Shown here in pieces: positions 32,860 to 41,361 of a stretch of 64,000 bases of DNA; within the stretch, counting starts at the first letter, position 1; the number at the start of each line of letters is the position of its first letter. Both the position numbers and the translations under genes were made by a program. The DNA is from Psychroflexus longus. GTDB taxonomy: Bacteria > Bacteroidota > Bacteroidia > Flavobacteriales > Flavobacteriaceae. The stretch spans positions 48,911 to 112,910 of the forward strand of contig NZ_JAIQZE010000011.1 of NCBI RefSeq assembly GCF_020164595.1. The letters are read 5' to 3'. Under the pieces are notes generated by a model, which was not told the origin of the DNA, ran no database searches, and saw only the letters and a list, made by a program, of their open reading frames with translations.

Positions 32860-33813
32860 TCAAACAAAATTGTATTCATTTTCCCAGCCCATGCCATTAA
32901 CCAATGCTTGTGCCGACATTCTTTTCTTACCAGGAAATTGCAACTCTTTTATTAAGATATGCCCATCCTTCACGGCAACACAAATGCTTTTGTTTTCCTT
33001 ATCGTAAATTGAACTCCCAATTTTTTTTGAGTGATGATCAAACATTGCTTCAACTTTGAAAATTTTTATTTTCAATGTCTCACCATTCATTTCTAACTCA
33101 GTCCAGGCTGTTGGGAATGGGGTAAGACCTTTTACAAAATTTACGATATCTTTAGCGGATTGTTTCCAATCTATTTTAGTGTTAGCTTTAGTAAGTTTTG
33201 GAGCAGGCTTGAAGGATTTTTCGTGTGATTGAGGAACAGCTTCAGTTTTGCCACTCTGAATGGTTTGAACTGTCTCAAGCACCAATTCAGCTCCAAGTGA
33301 CATAAGCTTGTCGTGGAGGCTTTCAACGTCATCATTGGCTTCAATTGGAATACGCTTGGAGTCGATAATCTTCCCAGTATCTATTTCTTCATCAATAAAG
33401 AATGTTGTAACTCCAGTTTCCTTTTCACCATTGATAATTGCCCAGTTTATCGGTGCTGCACCGCGATACTGTGGTAATAGAGAGGCATGTAGATTAAATG
33501 TACCAAATTCAGGATAATCCCAAACTATTTTGGGTAACATTCTGAATGCTACTACAATGATCAGGTTGGGATCAAGCCGCTTTAAATCAGCTTGGAATTC
33601 TTCAGATTTCAAATTTGTGGGTTGCAGAACTTCAATACTCTGCTTTTCAGCAAAAAGCTTTACAGCAGACGAATGAAGTTTTTTCCCTCTTCCAGCAGGT
33701 TTGTCTGGAGCTGTTGTTACCCCTACGATGTTTGCATCAGACTTGACCAAGTGGTCCAAAATCCCAACCGCAAAATCGGGAGTTCCCATAAAAAGTATTC
33801 TTAATGTATTCAT
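32860..33813 (-). CDS. fmt: Methionyl-tRNA formyltransferase
   Basis: A 317-residue enzyme that formylates initiator Met-tRNA with 10-formyl-THF. The N-terminal domain begins LRILFMGTPDFAVGIL, has TAPDKPAGRGKKL, and carries the catalytic HASLLPQYRGAAPINWAI-type segment (Asn in FNLHASLLPQYRG). The C-terminal OB-fold domain runs from about residue 205. It is the last gene of the AAA ATPase-recQ-fmt operon and overlaps the recQ stop by 4 nt. Confidence 0.97.
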   Translation of the reverse strand: MNTLRILFMGTPDFAVGILDHLVKSDANIVGVTTAPDKPAGRGKKLHSSAVKLFAEKQSIEVLQPTNLKSEEFQADLKRLDPNLIIVVAFRMLPKIVWDYPEFGTFNLHASLLPQYRGAAPINWAIINGEKETGVTTFFIDEEIDTGKIIDSKRIPIEANDDVESLHDKLMSLGAELVLETVQTIQSGKTEAVPQSHEKSFKPAPKLTKANTKIDWKQSAKDIVNFVKGLTPFPTAWTELEMNGETLKIKIFKVEAMFDHHSKKIGSSIYDKENKSICVAVKDGHILIKELQFPGKKRMSAQALVNGMGWENEYNFV

Positions 33814-35726
33814 AGAATTATCGTGTAAGTGTTTTTGGTAGTGAGTTTTATTTTATTTTTTTCCAGTAGAAATTGCAATGTTGTAAGCACTGCATGCTTT
33901 GGATAATAGCTTTCTTGAATGATTTCTTTTGAATTTAACTCTGTCTGATCTAAAAGCTTCAAGATTTGGGTTTCAATTTTTTTGTAATATTTAGGATCGG
34001 GTTCTTTTGTGTCGTTCATTTTATCGTTCAGGCAATTACTGCACTTTCCGCATGGACTGAAATCGTTTTCGCCAAAATAATTTAGTATAAAACTTTGTAA
34101 ACATTGTGAGTTTGCCTCGATATAATTTAAAACAGCTTTTGCCTTTTGAAGTTTATTTTCCTGATATTGAACCACGTATTTTCTCAAAGGATTTAAGGTG
34201 TATTTATCCTCCCGGGGGGCAATCAATGTAATGCTAAGATCTTGTTTGATGAATTCTGCCTCGAGTAAACCATGTTTTTCCAGAGCTTCCAGTTGCGAGT
34301 AAATTTCTTTATCACTAAAACCGGTTTTCTTTTTCAGAAGATGAGTATTAATAGTCAATTCCTGTTCAAATATACCTCCGTAAGTTCTTAATAATGTTCT
34401 TACAAGTAGAGCAAATTGGGTGTTGTTATCTATGAATCGAATAAGTCGTTCACTAGATATTAGAAATTTTAATTTGGTTTTTTTTTGAAAAGACTTATCT
34501 AAACTTAAAACGCTCAACCTGTCCAAAAGATTTAAGGTATTGTATGTCAGTATGGTATGAAGCTTATAGCGAAAACAAAAATCATGAAAATTGAAATCGA
34601 AGCTTTTATTTTCGCCCTCACCATAAGCCACCCTGAAATAACTCATGATCGCTTTATATACCACCTGAACAGCTTCAAATGTTGGAATAGTCTTTACAAA
34701 CTGATTATTTAGTCGTTGCTTATCACTTTCATTGTACAAAATGATTGCTTTAGAAGGCATTCCATCTCTTCCAGCTCTTCCGGCTTCCTGGTAATAGCTT
34801 TCCATGCTTTCTGGTAGATGATAATGAACAACTTGCCTTACATTGGCTTTATCTATGCCCATTCCAAAGGCATTTGTAGCAATCATGACGTGGTGATCTT
34901 CAGCTAGCCAGGATGCTAGACGATTCTGTTTTTCGGTTTGAGAAATCCCTCCATGAAAAAAAGTGGACTTTAACCCTTTCTTGTTTAGAAAATCAGATAA
35001 TTCTATACAAGCTGACCTGTTTCGGACGTATACAATAGTACTTGGATCAGAATTTCGTAATTCAGCATACAGATCATTCATTTTGTCATTAGAAAACTCA
35101 TTCAGAAAAGAAATGTTAGCCCTTTGAAAACTTTCTTCAACAATTATGGGTTGATCTAGTTCTAGCTCTTCTGTAATATCTTTTTTAACCTGAATTGTTG
35201 CTGTGGCTGTGAGTGCTATGACTGGAACTCTAGGGTGTAAATCTCTTAAAATTTGAATTTGACTGTAAGCTGGTCTAAAGTCATGTCCCCATTGGGAAAT
35301 ACAATGTGCCTCATCCACAGCTATAAAGTTGACATTCATCTTTTTTATACGCTGCTGAACAAGGTCCTGCTGAAGACGTTCGGGAGATAAGTATAGAAAT
35401 TTATAATTCCCATAGACGCAGTTGTCAAGTTTTTGATCTACTTCTCTATAAGGCATGCCACTTCTCAGAAACTGAGCTTTGATTCCTCTAGATTTGAGAT
35501 TTTCTACCTGATCCTGCATGAGCGCAATTAAAGGTGATATTACAATGCAAATCCCATCTTCTGAAAGCGCAGGAACCTGAAAACAAATGGATTTGCCTCC
35601 ACCAGTTGGTAAAAACACACAGGTATCTTTTCCTTTAAGTGCCGATTCAATGGCAAGTAATTGTGAAGGTTTAAAACTTTCATATCCCCAGTAGGTTTTT
35701 AATATGTCTAGGGGAGAATTTTTCAT
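33810..35726 (-). CDS. recQ: RecQ-family ATP-dependent DNA helicase
   Basis: A 638-residue 3'-5' helicase. Motif I is PTGGGKS near residue 41, motif II VDEAHCISQWGHDFRP near 138, motif III LTATAT, motif VI QEAGRAGRDGMPSKA. A RecQ zinc-binding region follows with its cysteines in CLQSFILNYFGE and CGKCSNC (about residues 555-580), then a short winged-helix-like tail. The HRDC domain of E. coli RecQ is lacking. It overlaps both neighbours by 4 nt, so the three genes are translationally coupled. Confidence 0.95.
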   Translation of the reverse strand: MKNSPLDILKTYWGYESFKPSQLLAIESALKGKDTCVFLPTGGGKSICFQVPALSEDGICIVISPLIALMQDQVENLKSRGIKAQFLRSGMPYREVDQKLDNCVYGNYKFLYLSPERLQQDLVQQRIKKMNVNFIAVDEAHCISQWGHDFRPAYSQIQILRDLHPRVPVIALTATATIQVKKDITEELELDQPIIVEESFQRANISFLNEFSNDKMNDLYAELRNSDPSTIVYVRNRSACIELSDFLNKKGLKSTFFHGGISQTEKQNRLASWLAEDHHVMIATNAFGMGIDKANVRQVVHYHLPESMESYYQEAGRAGRDGMPSKAIILYNESDKQRLNNQFVKTIPTFEAVQVVYKAIMSYFRVAYGEGENKSFDFNFHDFCFRYKLHTILTYNTLNLLDRLSVLSLDKSFQKKTKLKFLISSERLIRFIDNNTQFALLVRTLLRTYGGIFEQELTINTHLLKKKTGFSDKEIYSQLEALEKHGLLEAEFIKQDLSITLIAPREDKYTLNPLRKYVVQYQENKLQKAKAVLNYIEANSQCLQSFILNYFGENDFSPCGKCSNCLNDKMNDTKEPDPKYYKKIETQILKLLDQTELNSKEIIQESYYPKHAVLTTLQFLLEKNKIKLTTKNTYTIIL

Positions 35727-36274
35727 CTTGATTTTATAGTATTCAGTATAAATTCAATTCTATCATGAATTCTAAACTTTGGTACTTCTATAAGTTTATA
35801 ATCGAGGTCTTCATAGGTTTTTATTAAAGCATCCTGAAGGTTCCTTGCTAGTTCAAGGTCTTCAAAACGTTCGTTATCTTGAGTATAAATCTCATTCCAA
35901 ACCGGAAATAAAAACACATGATCATATCTATAATTTTTATTAGCCTTTACAAATTCGTTTGGGTAATCTTCATTGAAATGATCCATATAAGCAGTGATGT
36001 CTGGAATACCTCTATCGATAAAAACTTGCTGAGTGTAGAGAATCTCAGCTTTTTCAAATTGTTTTATCCTGCCCTTTAAAAGCATTTCGCTAAATTTTAA
36101 AGGCTCATCCAGAAAGAGGTGTTCAATACCAAGCTGTCTTGCTTCCAAAGTGACTTCTCTGGATACTTCAGGAAAACACCAATATCCCCTGTCAGACAGA
36201 GCCTCAAGAACGGTTGATTTTCCAGTGCTTGGACCACCAATGAGTAAATTTTTAACGGGTTTTAATTTGGTCAT
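35723..36274 (-). CDS. AAA-type P-loop ATPase (AAA_28/NadR-kinase-like)
   Basis: A 183-residue P-loop protein with Walker A GGPSTGKST at residues 13-21 and the FIDRGIPD Walker-B-like strand near residue 96. The EVSREVTLEARQLG segment resembles the AAA_28 group, related to NadR kinase and to Ttd14. It is likely a nucleotide-dependent kinase or regulator of unknown substrate. It heads the operon with recQ and fmt, overlapping recQ by 4 nt. Confidence 0.85.
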   Translation of the reverse strand: MTKLKPVKNLLIGGPSTGKSTVLEALSDRGYWCFPEVSREVTLEARQLGIEHLFLDEPLKFSEMLLKGRIKQFEKAEILYTQQVFIDRGIPDITAYMDHFNEDYPNEFVKANKNYRYDHVFLFPVWNEIYTQDNERFEDLELARNLQDALIKTYEDLDYKLIEVPKFRIHDRIEFILNTIKSR

Positions 36275-36292
36275 AGATTAACGCGACTAGAA

Positions 36293-36323
36293 TTTATAAA
36301 AATAGGTAATAACAGTATATTTG
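36293..36323 (+). promoter_or_regulatory. Candidate promoter of the DUF493-DUF4290-murA group
   Basis: TTTA (36293-36296, one mismatch to TTTG), 19-nt spacer and TATATTTG (36316-36323), 16 nt before the ATG at 36340. Confidence 0.6.
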
Positions 36324-36339
36324 CATAAAACAATTGAGC

Positions 36340-36636
36340 ATGAAGTCCGATAAATCTTCTGATGAATTTTATAAAACGCTGCGCAAAAGACTCAAAAAAA
36401 CGAGCGATTGGCCAGCGCCATATCTCTATAAATTTATTGTTCCCTCATCAGATCAAAAAAATTTAGATCAGCTTATAGCTATATTTGATAATCTTGGAGC
36501 TGTTATTTCAACTAAAAAATCTTCAAAAGGCAAATATACCAGCGTTTCTATAAATGTCACCCTCAAATCACCAGATATTGTCATAGAAAAGTATAAACAA
36601 GTCGGTGAAGAAATCGAGAATGTAATTTCTTTATAA
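36340..36636 (+). CDS. DUF493 (YbeD-like) family protein
   Basis: A 98-residue small alpha/beta protein. The segment PAPYLYKFIVPSSDQ, then TKKSSKGKYTSVSINVTLKSPDIVIEKYKQV, matches DUF493/YbeD, an ACT-like fold of unclear regulatory function. I chose ATG 36340 rather than the TTG six bases upstream. It is the first of three genes leading to murA; 53 nt separate it from the DUF4290 gene. Confidence 0.85.
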   Translation: MKSDKSSDEFYKTLRKRLKKTSDWPAPYLYKFIVPSSDQKNLDQLIAIFDNLGAVISTKKSSKGKYTSVSINVTLKSPDIVIEKYKQVGEEIENVISL

Positions 36637-36689
36637 CCAGTGTAAAATTAATTCCTTATTTTGCAATCCTTACAAAAAAACAAAGACCA

Positions 36690-37334
36690 TTGATAACTTA
36701 CCTTGAGTATAATTCTGAAAGAAACGAATTAAAGATCCCAGAATACGGAAGACACATCCAAAAAATGGTAGAATATGCCAAAACTATTGAGGATGATGAA
36801 AAACGAAACAATACAGCTAAAGGTATTGTTGATGTGATGGGAAATATGAACCCACACTTAAGAGATGTCCCGGATTTTCAACATAAATTATGGGATCAGC
36901 TTTTTATCATCAGCAATTTTGAATTAGATGTAGATTCGCCTTTTCCAAAACCATCCCGTGAAGAGTTATACGCCAGACCAGAACCATTGCCTTATCCACA
37001 AAACTTTCCTAAGTATAGATTTTACGGCAATAATATCAAGCGAATGATAGATGAAGCTATCAAAATCGAAGATGGAGAGCTAAAAGATGGATTGATGTTT
37101 AACATCGCCAATCACATGAAAAAATGTTACTTAAATTGGAATAAAGATTCGGTTTCAGATAAGATTATTTTTGATCATCTTAGAGACTTGAGCGATGGAA
37201 AACTTGATTTAAAAGCTGATACTGAAGAATTGAGCGACGCCAATGCACTTATTCGTCAAGCGAATAAGCGTTCAAAACCACAATCTAAAAACTTCAAGAA
37301 AAACAATAATCGTAACCGCAAACGAAAATACTAA
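36690..37334 (+). CDS. DUF4290 family protein, probable TTG start
   Basis: A 214-residue protein of the Bacteroidota family DUF4290: LEYNSERNELKIPEYGRHIQKMVEYA, GNMNPHLRDVPDFQHKLWDQL, and YPQNFPKYRFYGNN are conserved blocks. The C-terminus is a basic, low-complexity tail (KSKN, KKNNNRNRKRKY). No ATG precedes the conserved block, and TTG at 36690 gives the expected N-terminus (ITYLEYN), so a TTG start is likely. The murA ATG follows the stop codon directly. Its role is unknown, but the fixed position before murA suggests a link to envelope growth. Confidence 0.85.
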   Translation: MITYLEYNSERNELKIPEYGRHIQKMVEYAKTIEDDEKRNNTAKGIVDVMGNMNPHLRDVPDFQHKLWDQLFIISNFELDVDSPFPKPSREELYARPEPLPYPQNFPKYRFYGNNIKRMIDEAIKIEDGELKDGLMFNIANHMKKCYLNWNKDSVSDKIIFDHLRDLSDGKLDLKADTEELSDANALIRQANKRSKPQSKNFKKNNNRNRKRKY

Positions 37335-38648
37335 ATGGCAACTTTCCAAATAGAAGGAGGTCACCAGTTAAAGGGTGAAATCCAACCTCAGGGAGCTAAA
37401 AACGAAGCTTTACAAATTCTTTGTGCTGTTTTGCTATCTCCTGAAGAAATTAAGATTCAAAATGTCCCAGATATACGGGATGTCAATAAATTAATTGAGA
37501 TTTTAGGAAATCTCGGAGTTAAGATTCAAAAACTTGGAAGGGGTAGTTTCTCATTTAAGTCTGATGAATTAAATCTGGATTATCTGGAAAGTCAGAAGTT
37601 TAAAGAGGAGGGAAGTAGTCTTCGAGGTTCTATTATGATTGTAGGTCCACTTTTGGGTCGTTTTGGTAAAGGCTATATCCCTAGACCCGGTGGCGATAAA
37701 ATTGGAAGAAGACGTTTAGATACACATTTTGGAGGGTTTATAAAATTGGGTGCAAAATTCAGATACAATAAAGAAGAACGTTTCTATGGCGTAGAAGCGC
37801 CAAAAGGTTTAAAAGGCGCAGACATGCTTCTTGAAGAAGCATCAGTAACTGGTACTGCCAACATTTTGATGGCTGCTGTTCTTGCAGAAGGAACTACAAC
37901 AATTTATAATGCAGCTTGCGAACCTTATATCCAGCAATTGTCGAAAATGCTGGTGTCTATGGGTGCTCAAATTGAAGGCATAGGTTCGAACTTATTGAAA
38001 ATAAAAGGTGTAGAAGCATTGTCTGGATGCACTCATGGAGTACTGCCAGATATGGTTGAAATTGGATCATGGATAGGAATGGCAGCCATGACCAAAAGCG
38101 AAATCACAATCAAGAATGTAAGTTGGGAAAATCTTGGAATTATCCCGGTAACGTTCAGAAAACTTGGAATTCAGCTAGAAAAGAGAGGTGATGATATTTA
38201 CATTCCCGCTCATACTAATGGATACGAAGTCGCTACGTTTATTGATGGATCGATTATGAACATCAGCGATGCACCCTGGCCAGGATTCACTCCAGATTTA
38301 TTGAGTATCATTTTGGTAGTAGCAACACAAGCTAGAGGAAGTGTTTTGATTCATCAAAAAATGTTTGAAAGCAGATTATTCTTCGTGGACAAACTTATTG
38401 ATATGGGTGCTAAAATCATTCTTTGTGACCCACACAGGGCTACTGTCATTGGTCATGATTTTGAATCTCAACTAAAAGCGACAACGATGACTAGTCCAGA
38501 CATCAGAGCTGGTATCTCCTTGTTGATCGCAGCACTTTCAGCAAAAGGAACGTCTACCATACATAATATCGAACAGATCGATCGTGGGTATGAAGACATT
38601 GACGGTCGATTGAAAGCTATTGGAGCTAAAATAAACCGTTACGATTAA
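37335..38648 (+). CDS. murA: UDP-N-acetylglucosamine 1-carboxyvinyltransferase, Asp variant
   Basis: A 437-residue enzyme for the first committed step of peptidoglycan synthesis, transferring enolpyruvate from PEP to UDP-GlcNAc. Lys22 and Asn23 of GAKNEAL, and the DIRAGISLLIAAL strand are conserved. The active-site loop reads RPGGDKIGRRRLDTH, so the usual catalytic and fosfomycin-reactive cysteine is replaced by Asp121. That substitution is known in several phyla and gives fosfomycin insensitivity. It is directly adjacent to the DUF4290 gene, with no spacing. Confidence 0.96.
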   Translation: MATFQIEGGHQLKGEIQPQGAKNEALQILCAVLLSPEEIKIQNVPDIRDVNKLIEILGNLGVKIQKLGRGSFSFKSDELNLDYLESQKFKEEGSSLRGSIMIVGPLLGRFGKGYIPRPGGDKIGRRRLDTHFGGFIKLGAKFRYNKEERFYGVEAPKGLKGADMLLEEASVTGTANILMAAVLAEGTTTIYNAACEPYIQQLSKMLVSMGAQIEGIGSNLLKIKGVEALSGCTHGVLPDMVEIGSWIGMAAMTKSEITIKNVSWENLGIIPVTFRKLGIQLEKRGDDIYIPAHTNGYEVATFIDGSIMNISDAPWPGFTPDLLSIILVVATQARGSVLIHQKMFESRLFFVDKLIDMGAKIILCDPHRATVIGHDFESQLKATTMTSPDIRAGISLLIAALSAKGTSTIHNIEQIDRGYEDIDGRLKAIGAKINRYD

Positions 38649-38660
38649 AATTATCGACTT

Positions 38661-38696
38661 AATATAGTCCACGGTTTAAGCCGTAAACTATATTTT
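38661..38696 (+). terminator. Hairpin between murA and the convergent methyltransferase gene
   Basis: AATATAGT pairs with ACTATATT outside a second stem ACGG / CCGT (small internal bulge), followed by TTTTC. It includes the methyltransferase stop codon. The T tract is short, so it is only a probable terminator. Confidence 0.55.
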
Positions 38697-39254
38697 CTCC
38701 AGATGATACATGACCTGAGTAAAAATCGCCAGAACTTTAGTTCTGGTCTTTTTTTTGACTACTAAACAGTGTTCTTGAAATAAAGCTTCCCACTCGGCTT
38801 CGGGCTTGTTGGAATGAGGATGACCTTTGAATTCCATATTGACCAAGGAATCCATGAACCAGGTCAACCGTTTCATGAGCCATGTAGAATACACATCTTC
38901 CAAAATGATGATTTTCCGGTTTGAGACCCGAACAGCTTCTGCAAACACCTGCTCAGGATTTGGACAATGGTGCAAAACAGTGATGAGCATCGATGTATCA
39001 AAAGAATGATCATCAAATGGTAATTTTTGCCCGTCATAGATGACTGGGGTAATATGTTGATGGATTGTTTTATCGACGACATCTACACTGGTAACATCAA
39101 AGTCTTTATTTTTTAGATAGTTGGCTAAACCGCCACTACCAGTCCCAATATCAAGGATAGTCTTGCTGTGGTTCAAAAAATCTCCTATTAATTTCGCTTT
39201 CGATGCATTTCTTCTATTATCTTTAAGGTAAGTTATAGTATTGTAAACAGACAT
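38688..39254 (-). CDS. Class I SAM-dependent methyltransferase
   Basis: A 188-residue methyltransferase of the methyltransf_11 type. Motif I is ILDIGTGSGGLANYL (about residues 35-49), motif II VTSVDVVD, and the later SFDTSMLITVLHHCPNPEQV gives the motif IV region. The substrate is unknown; the class includes enzymes for quinones, lipids and small metabolites. The gene is alone and converges with murA, with a hairpin between. Confidence 0.88.
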   Translation of the reverse strand: MSVYNTITYLKDNRRNASKAKLIGDFLNHSKTILDIGTGSGGLANYLKNKDFDVTSVDVVDKTIHQHITPVIYDGQKLPFDDHSFDTSMLITVLHHCPNPEQVFAEAVRVSNRKIIILEDVYSTWLMKRLTWFMDSLVNMEFKGHPHSNKPEAEWEALFQEHCLVVKKKTRTKVLAIFTQVMYHLEKI

Positions 39255-39334
39255 TCTATATTTTTTTATGCAATCTATAAATCCGTTGTTATAAACGCAG
39301 TAAAAAGATTATTTTTAAATTTCAAAATATAATT

Positions 39335-40660
39335 ATGGGGAAAGTTAAGGTAATATGGTATGAACTTACGAACAGTTTCTGGTTTGTCCCTATTCTTATT
39401 ATTTTGTTTTCAATAGCACTGGCTTCTTCACTTATTTTGTTGGACAGAAACATAGATTTTGGTTCTGTAGTATATTTGAGGCAGATTCTTACCGAAAGTG
39501 CAGATTCTGCCAGAAGTGTACTTTCTACTATTTCCGGAGCTATGATAGGTGTTGCTGGTACAGTGTTTTCCATTACACTGGTAGCTTTAACATTAGCATC
39601 TTCCCAATTCGGTTCTCGATTACTGAAAAATTTTATGCATGAGCGAATCAACCAAGTAGTCTTGGGAACTTATATTTCCACCTATGTCTATTGCCTTATA
39701 GTATTGAATGTCGTAAAAGACAATGATAATGAAGTTTTTATTCCGACACTTTCAATTCTTGTAGCTATTATAGCCGCGATCGGCAATATAATTCTCCTTA
39801 TCGTATTTATTCACCATATTTCTATAAGCATCCAAGCAGATAAAGTGGTTTCTGATATTTCCATAGCTCTTATGAAAAATATAGAAAGTATTTTTTCTGA
39901 AGAATTGGAAGGAGAAGAGGAGCCCGTGACTCATAGCAAAGATTTAGAGGATTACCTCGAAGACTATCCAGAAGTAAAAACCTTGCTTGCCCCCAAAAGC
40001 GGTTATCTTCAGTATTTGCACAACCAGTCGCTTTTTGAAGCAGCCAAAACCAATGCTTATATCATTGTGACCTTGCATAGGATTGGAAGTTATATCGTTA
40101 AGGGTGAAGCTATGATTAAGCTTTACTCCAAAACTGAATTTACCAAGGATTCTATGATAGACTTCAAAGATAATTTTGTGATAGGCAACTCTAGAACCCG
40201 ACAACAGGATGCAGAGCATTCCATTCATCAGATGGTAGAGATTGCCTGTCGTGCCTTGTCACCTGGAATCAACGATCCCTTTACCGCGATTTCCTGTATC
40301 GATAATCTCACCTCTACCTTATGCTACCTTACTCGCATTAGATTTCCTTCTAAGTATAAGTTTGATGACGAAGACCAACTCAGGTACGCCCATTTCCCCT
40401 TAACCTATCAAGGTATGCTGGATGCGGCTTTTCTACAGATCAGGCAGTTTTCTAAAGGCAGCCCTGCTGTGGTGATCCGGCTTATGGAGGCCATGATCAA
40501 GATCCATAATTCCACCACCTATTCCATCCATAAAAAAGCAGTTAAAGAGCATGCTCAAATGATTTTGAAAGTGGCTGAAGATTCCTTTGAAGAAAGTCAT
40601 GACCTGGAAGATATGCAGAAAAGAAGTAAAATTATTTTAGAAGAATCTAGTGATGAGTAA
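39335..40660 (+). CDS. DUF2254 family membrane protein
   Basis: A 441-residue protein of the DUF2254 family. Four membrane spans lie in the first 165 residues (around 15-35, 60-85, 108-125, 135-160), with the family motif GVAGTVFSITLVALTLASSQFGSRLL. A large soluble C-terminal part holds RTRQQDAEHSIHQMVEIACRALSPGINDPFTA, also a DUF2254 signature. The function is not known; a channel or sensor has been supposed from topology alone. Confidence 0.88.
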   Translation: MGKVKVIWYELTNSFWFVPILIILFSIALASSLILLDRNIDFGSVVYLRQILTESADSARSVLSTISGAMIGVAGTVFSITLVALTLASSQFGSRLLKNFMHERINQVVLGTYISTYVYCLIVLNVVKDNDNEVFIPTLSILVAIIAAIGNIILLIVFIHHISISIQADKVVSDISIALMKNIESIFSEELEGEEEPVTHSKDLEDYLEDYPEVKTLLAPKSGYLQYLHNQSLFEAAKTNAYIIVTLHRIGSYIVKGEAMIKLYSKTEFTKDSMIDFKDNFVIGNSRTRQQDAEHSIHQMVEIACRALSPGINDPFTAISCIDNLTSTLCYLTRIRFPSKYKFDDEDQLRYAHFPLTYQGMLDAAFLQIRQFSKGSPAVVIRLMEAMIKIHNSTTYSIHKKAVKEHAQMILKVAEDSFEESHDLEDMQKRSKIILEESSDE

Positions 40661-40856
40661 TGATATTAAGTCGTAGTCTACAATTTAAATAGTTAGCCAC
40701 AATAAATTCTGAAAGTATGCAAAACTGTTTCAGCGGTTTTTAGGTATATTTTTCATAATCCTAGATATAGGTTTACCATTGACTTCTTTCTGATTTTTTT
40801 CTTTTTATGAATATTGGTAACAAAATTAAACCTCAATTATACGAATGTTAATTAAC

Positions 40857-40890
40857 TAGGATATATTCCGATAAATAGGAATATATCCTA
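40857..40890. promoter_or_regulatory. Palindromic operator over the umuDC promoter
   Basis: TAGGATATATTCC (40857-40869) and GGAATATATCCTA (40878-40890) form a perfect 13-bp inverted repeat with an 8-nt spacer. Each half is itself nearly palindromic (GGA-N5-TCC), with centres 19 nt apart, so two dimers could bind side by side. The right half touches the -7 element. Confidence 0.75.
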
Positions 40891-40896
40891 AATTTG
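40889..40896 (+). promoter_or_regulatory. -7 element of umuDC
   Basis: TAAATTTG fits TAnnTTTG and lies 12 nt before the umuD ATG. The place of the -33 box is taken by the operator half (TTCC), so the promoter is probably weak and controlled. Confidence 0.7.
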
Positions 40897-40908
40897 TAGA
40901 AAAAGACT

Positions 40909-41361
40909 ATGTTACATTTGGTTCATCAGGCATATCCTGCCTTAGAAATTTATCCTCCAGATTTATCTAGAAGCTTGGATTTACCATTTGTAAATCAAGG
41001 TATTAGCGCTGGATTCCCAAGTCCGGCCGATGATTTTCTAGATATCAAAATCGATTTGAATCGTGAATTTATTAAAAATCCCAGCGCCACTTTTTATGCT
41101 CGTGTACGCGGGAGCAGCATGATAGGAGCGGGACTTAGCAACGGAGACTTATTGATCATCGATAAGAGTCTGGAGCCTGCACATGAAAAAATAGCCGTGT
41201 GCTTTATCGATGGTGAATTTACCGTAAAACGTATTCATAAAGAAAAAGGTAAGGTCTGGCTCATGCCAGAAAATGAAGACTATCCACCCATAGAAGTTAG
41301 TGATGATAATGAGTTCATCATTTGGGGAGTCGTGACCACAGTGATCAAAAAAGTCAACTGA
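40909..41361 (+). CDS. umuD: UmuD-like autoproteolytic subunit of DNA polymerase V
   Basis: A 150-residue S24-family protein. The cleavage site is Ala34-Gly35 in [11 protein letters not shown], and the Ser-Lys dyad is Ser70 (GSSMIGAG) and Lys107 (EFTVKRI). After RecA-stimulated self-cleavage it supports error-prone synthesis with UmuC. It has no DNA-binding domain, so it is UmuD and not LexA. Its stop overlaps the umuC start (TGATG). Confidence 0.94.
   Translation: MLHLVHQAYPALEIYPPDLSRSLDLPFVNQGISAGFPSPADDFLDIKIDLNREFIKNPSATFYARVRGSSMIGAGLSNGDLLIIDKSLEPAHEKIAVCFIDGEFTVKRIHKEKGKVWLMPENEDYPPIEVSDDNEFIIWGVVTTVIKKVN

Noticed and set aside
37680..37700. Idea that murA is inactive because the catalytic Cys is missing
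   Set aside because: All other conserved residues are intact and the Cys to Asp form is known to be active in other bacteria.
40909..41361. Call of the S24 peptidase gene as lexA
   Set aside because: There is no N-terminal winged helix; the protein starts only about 34 residues before the cleavage site and is coupled to umuC.
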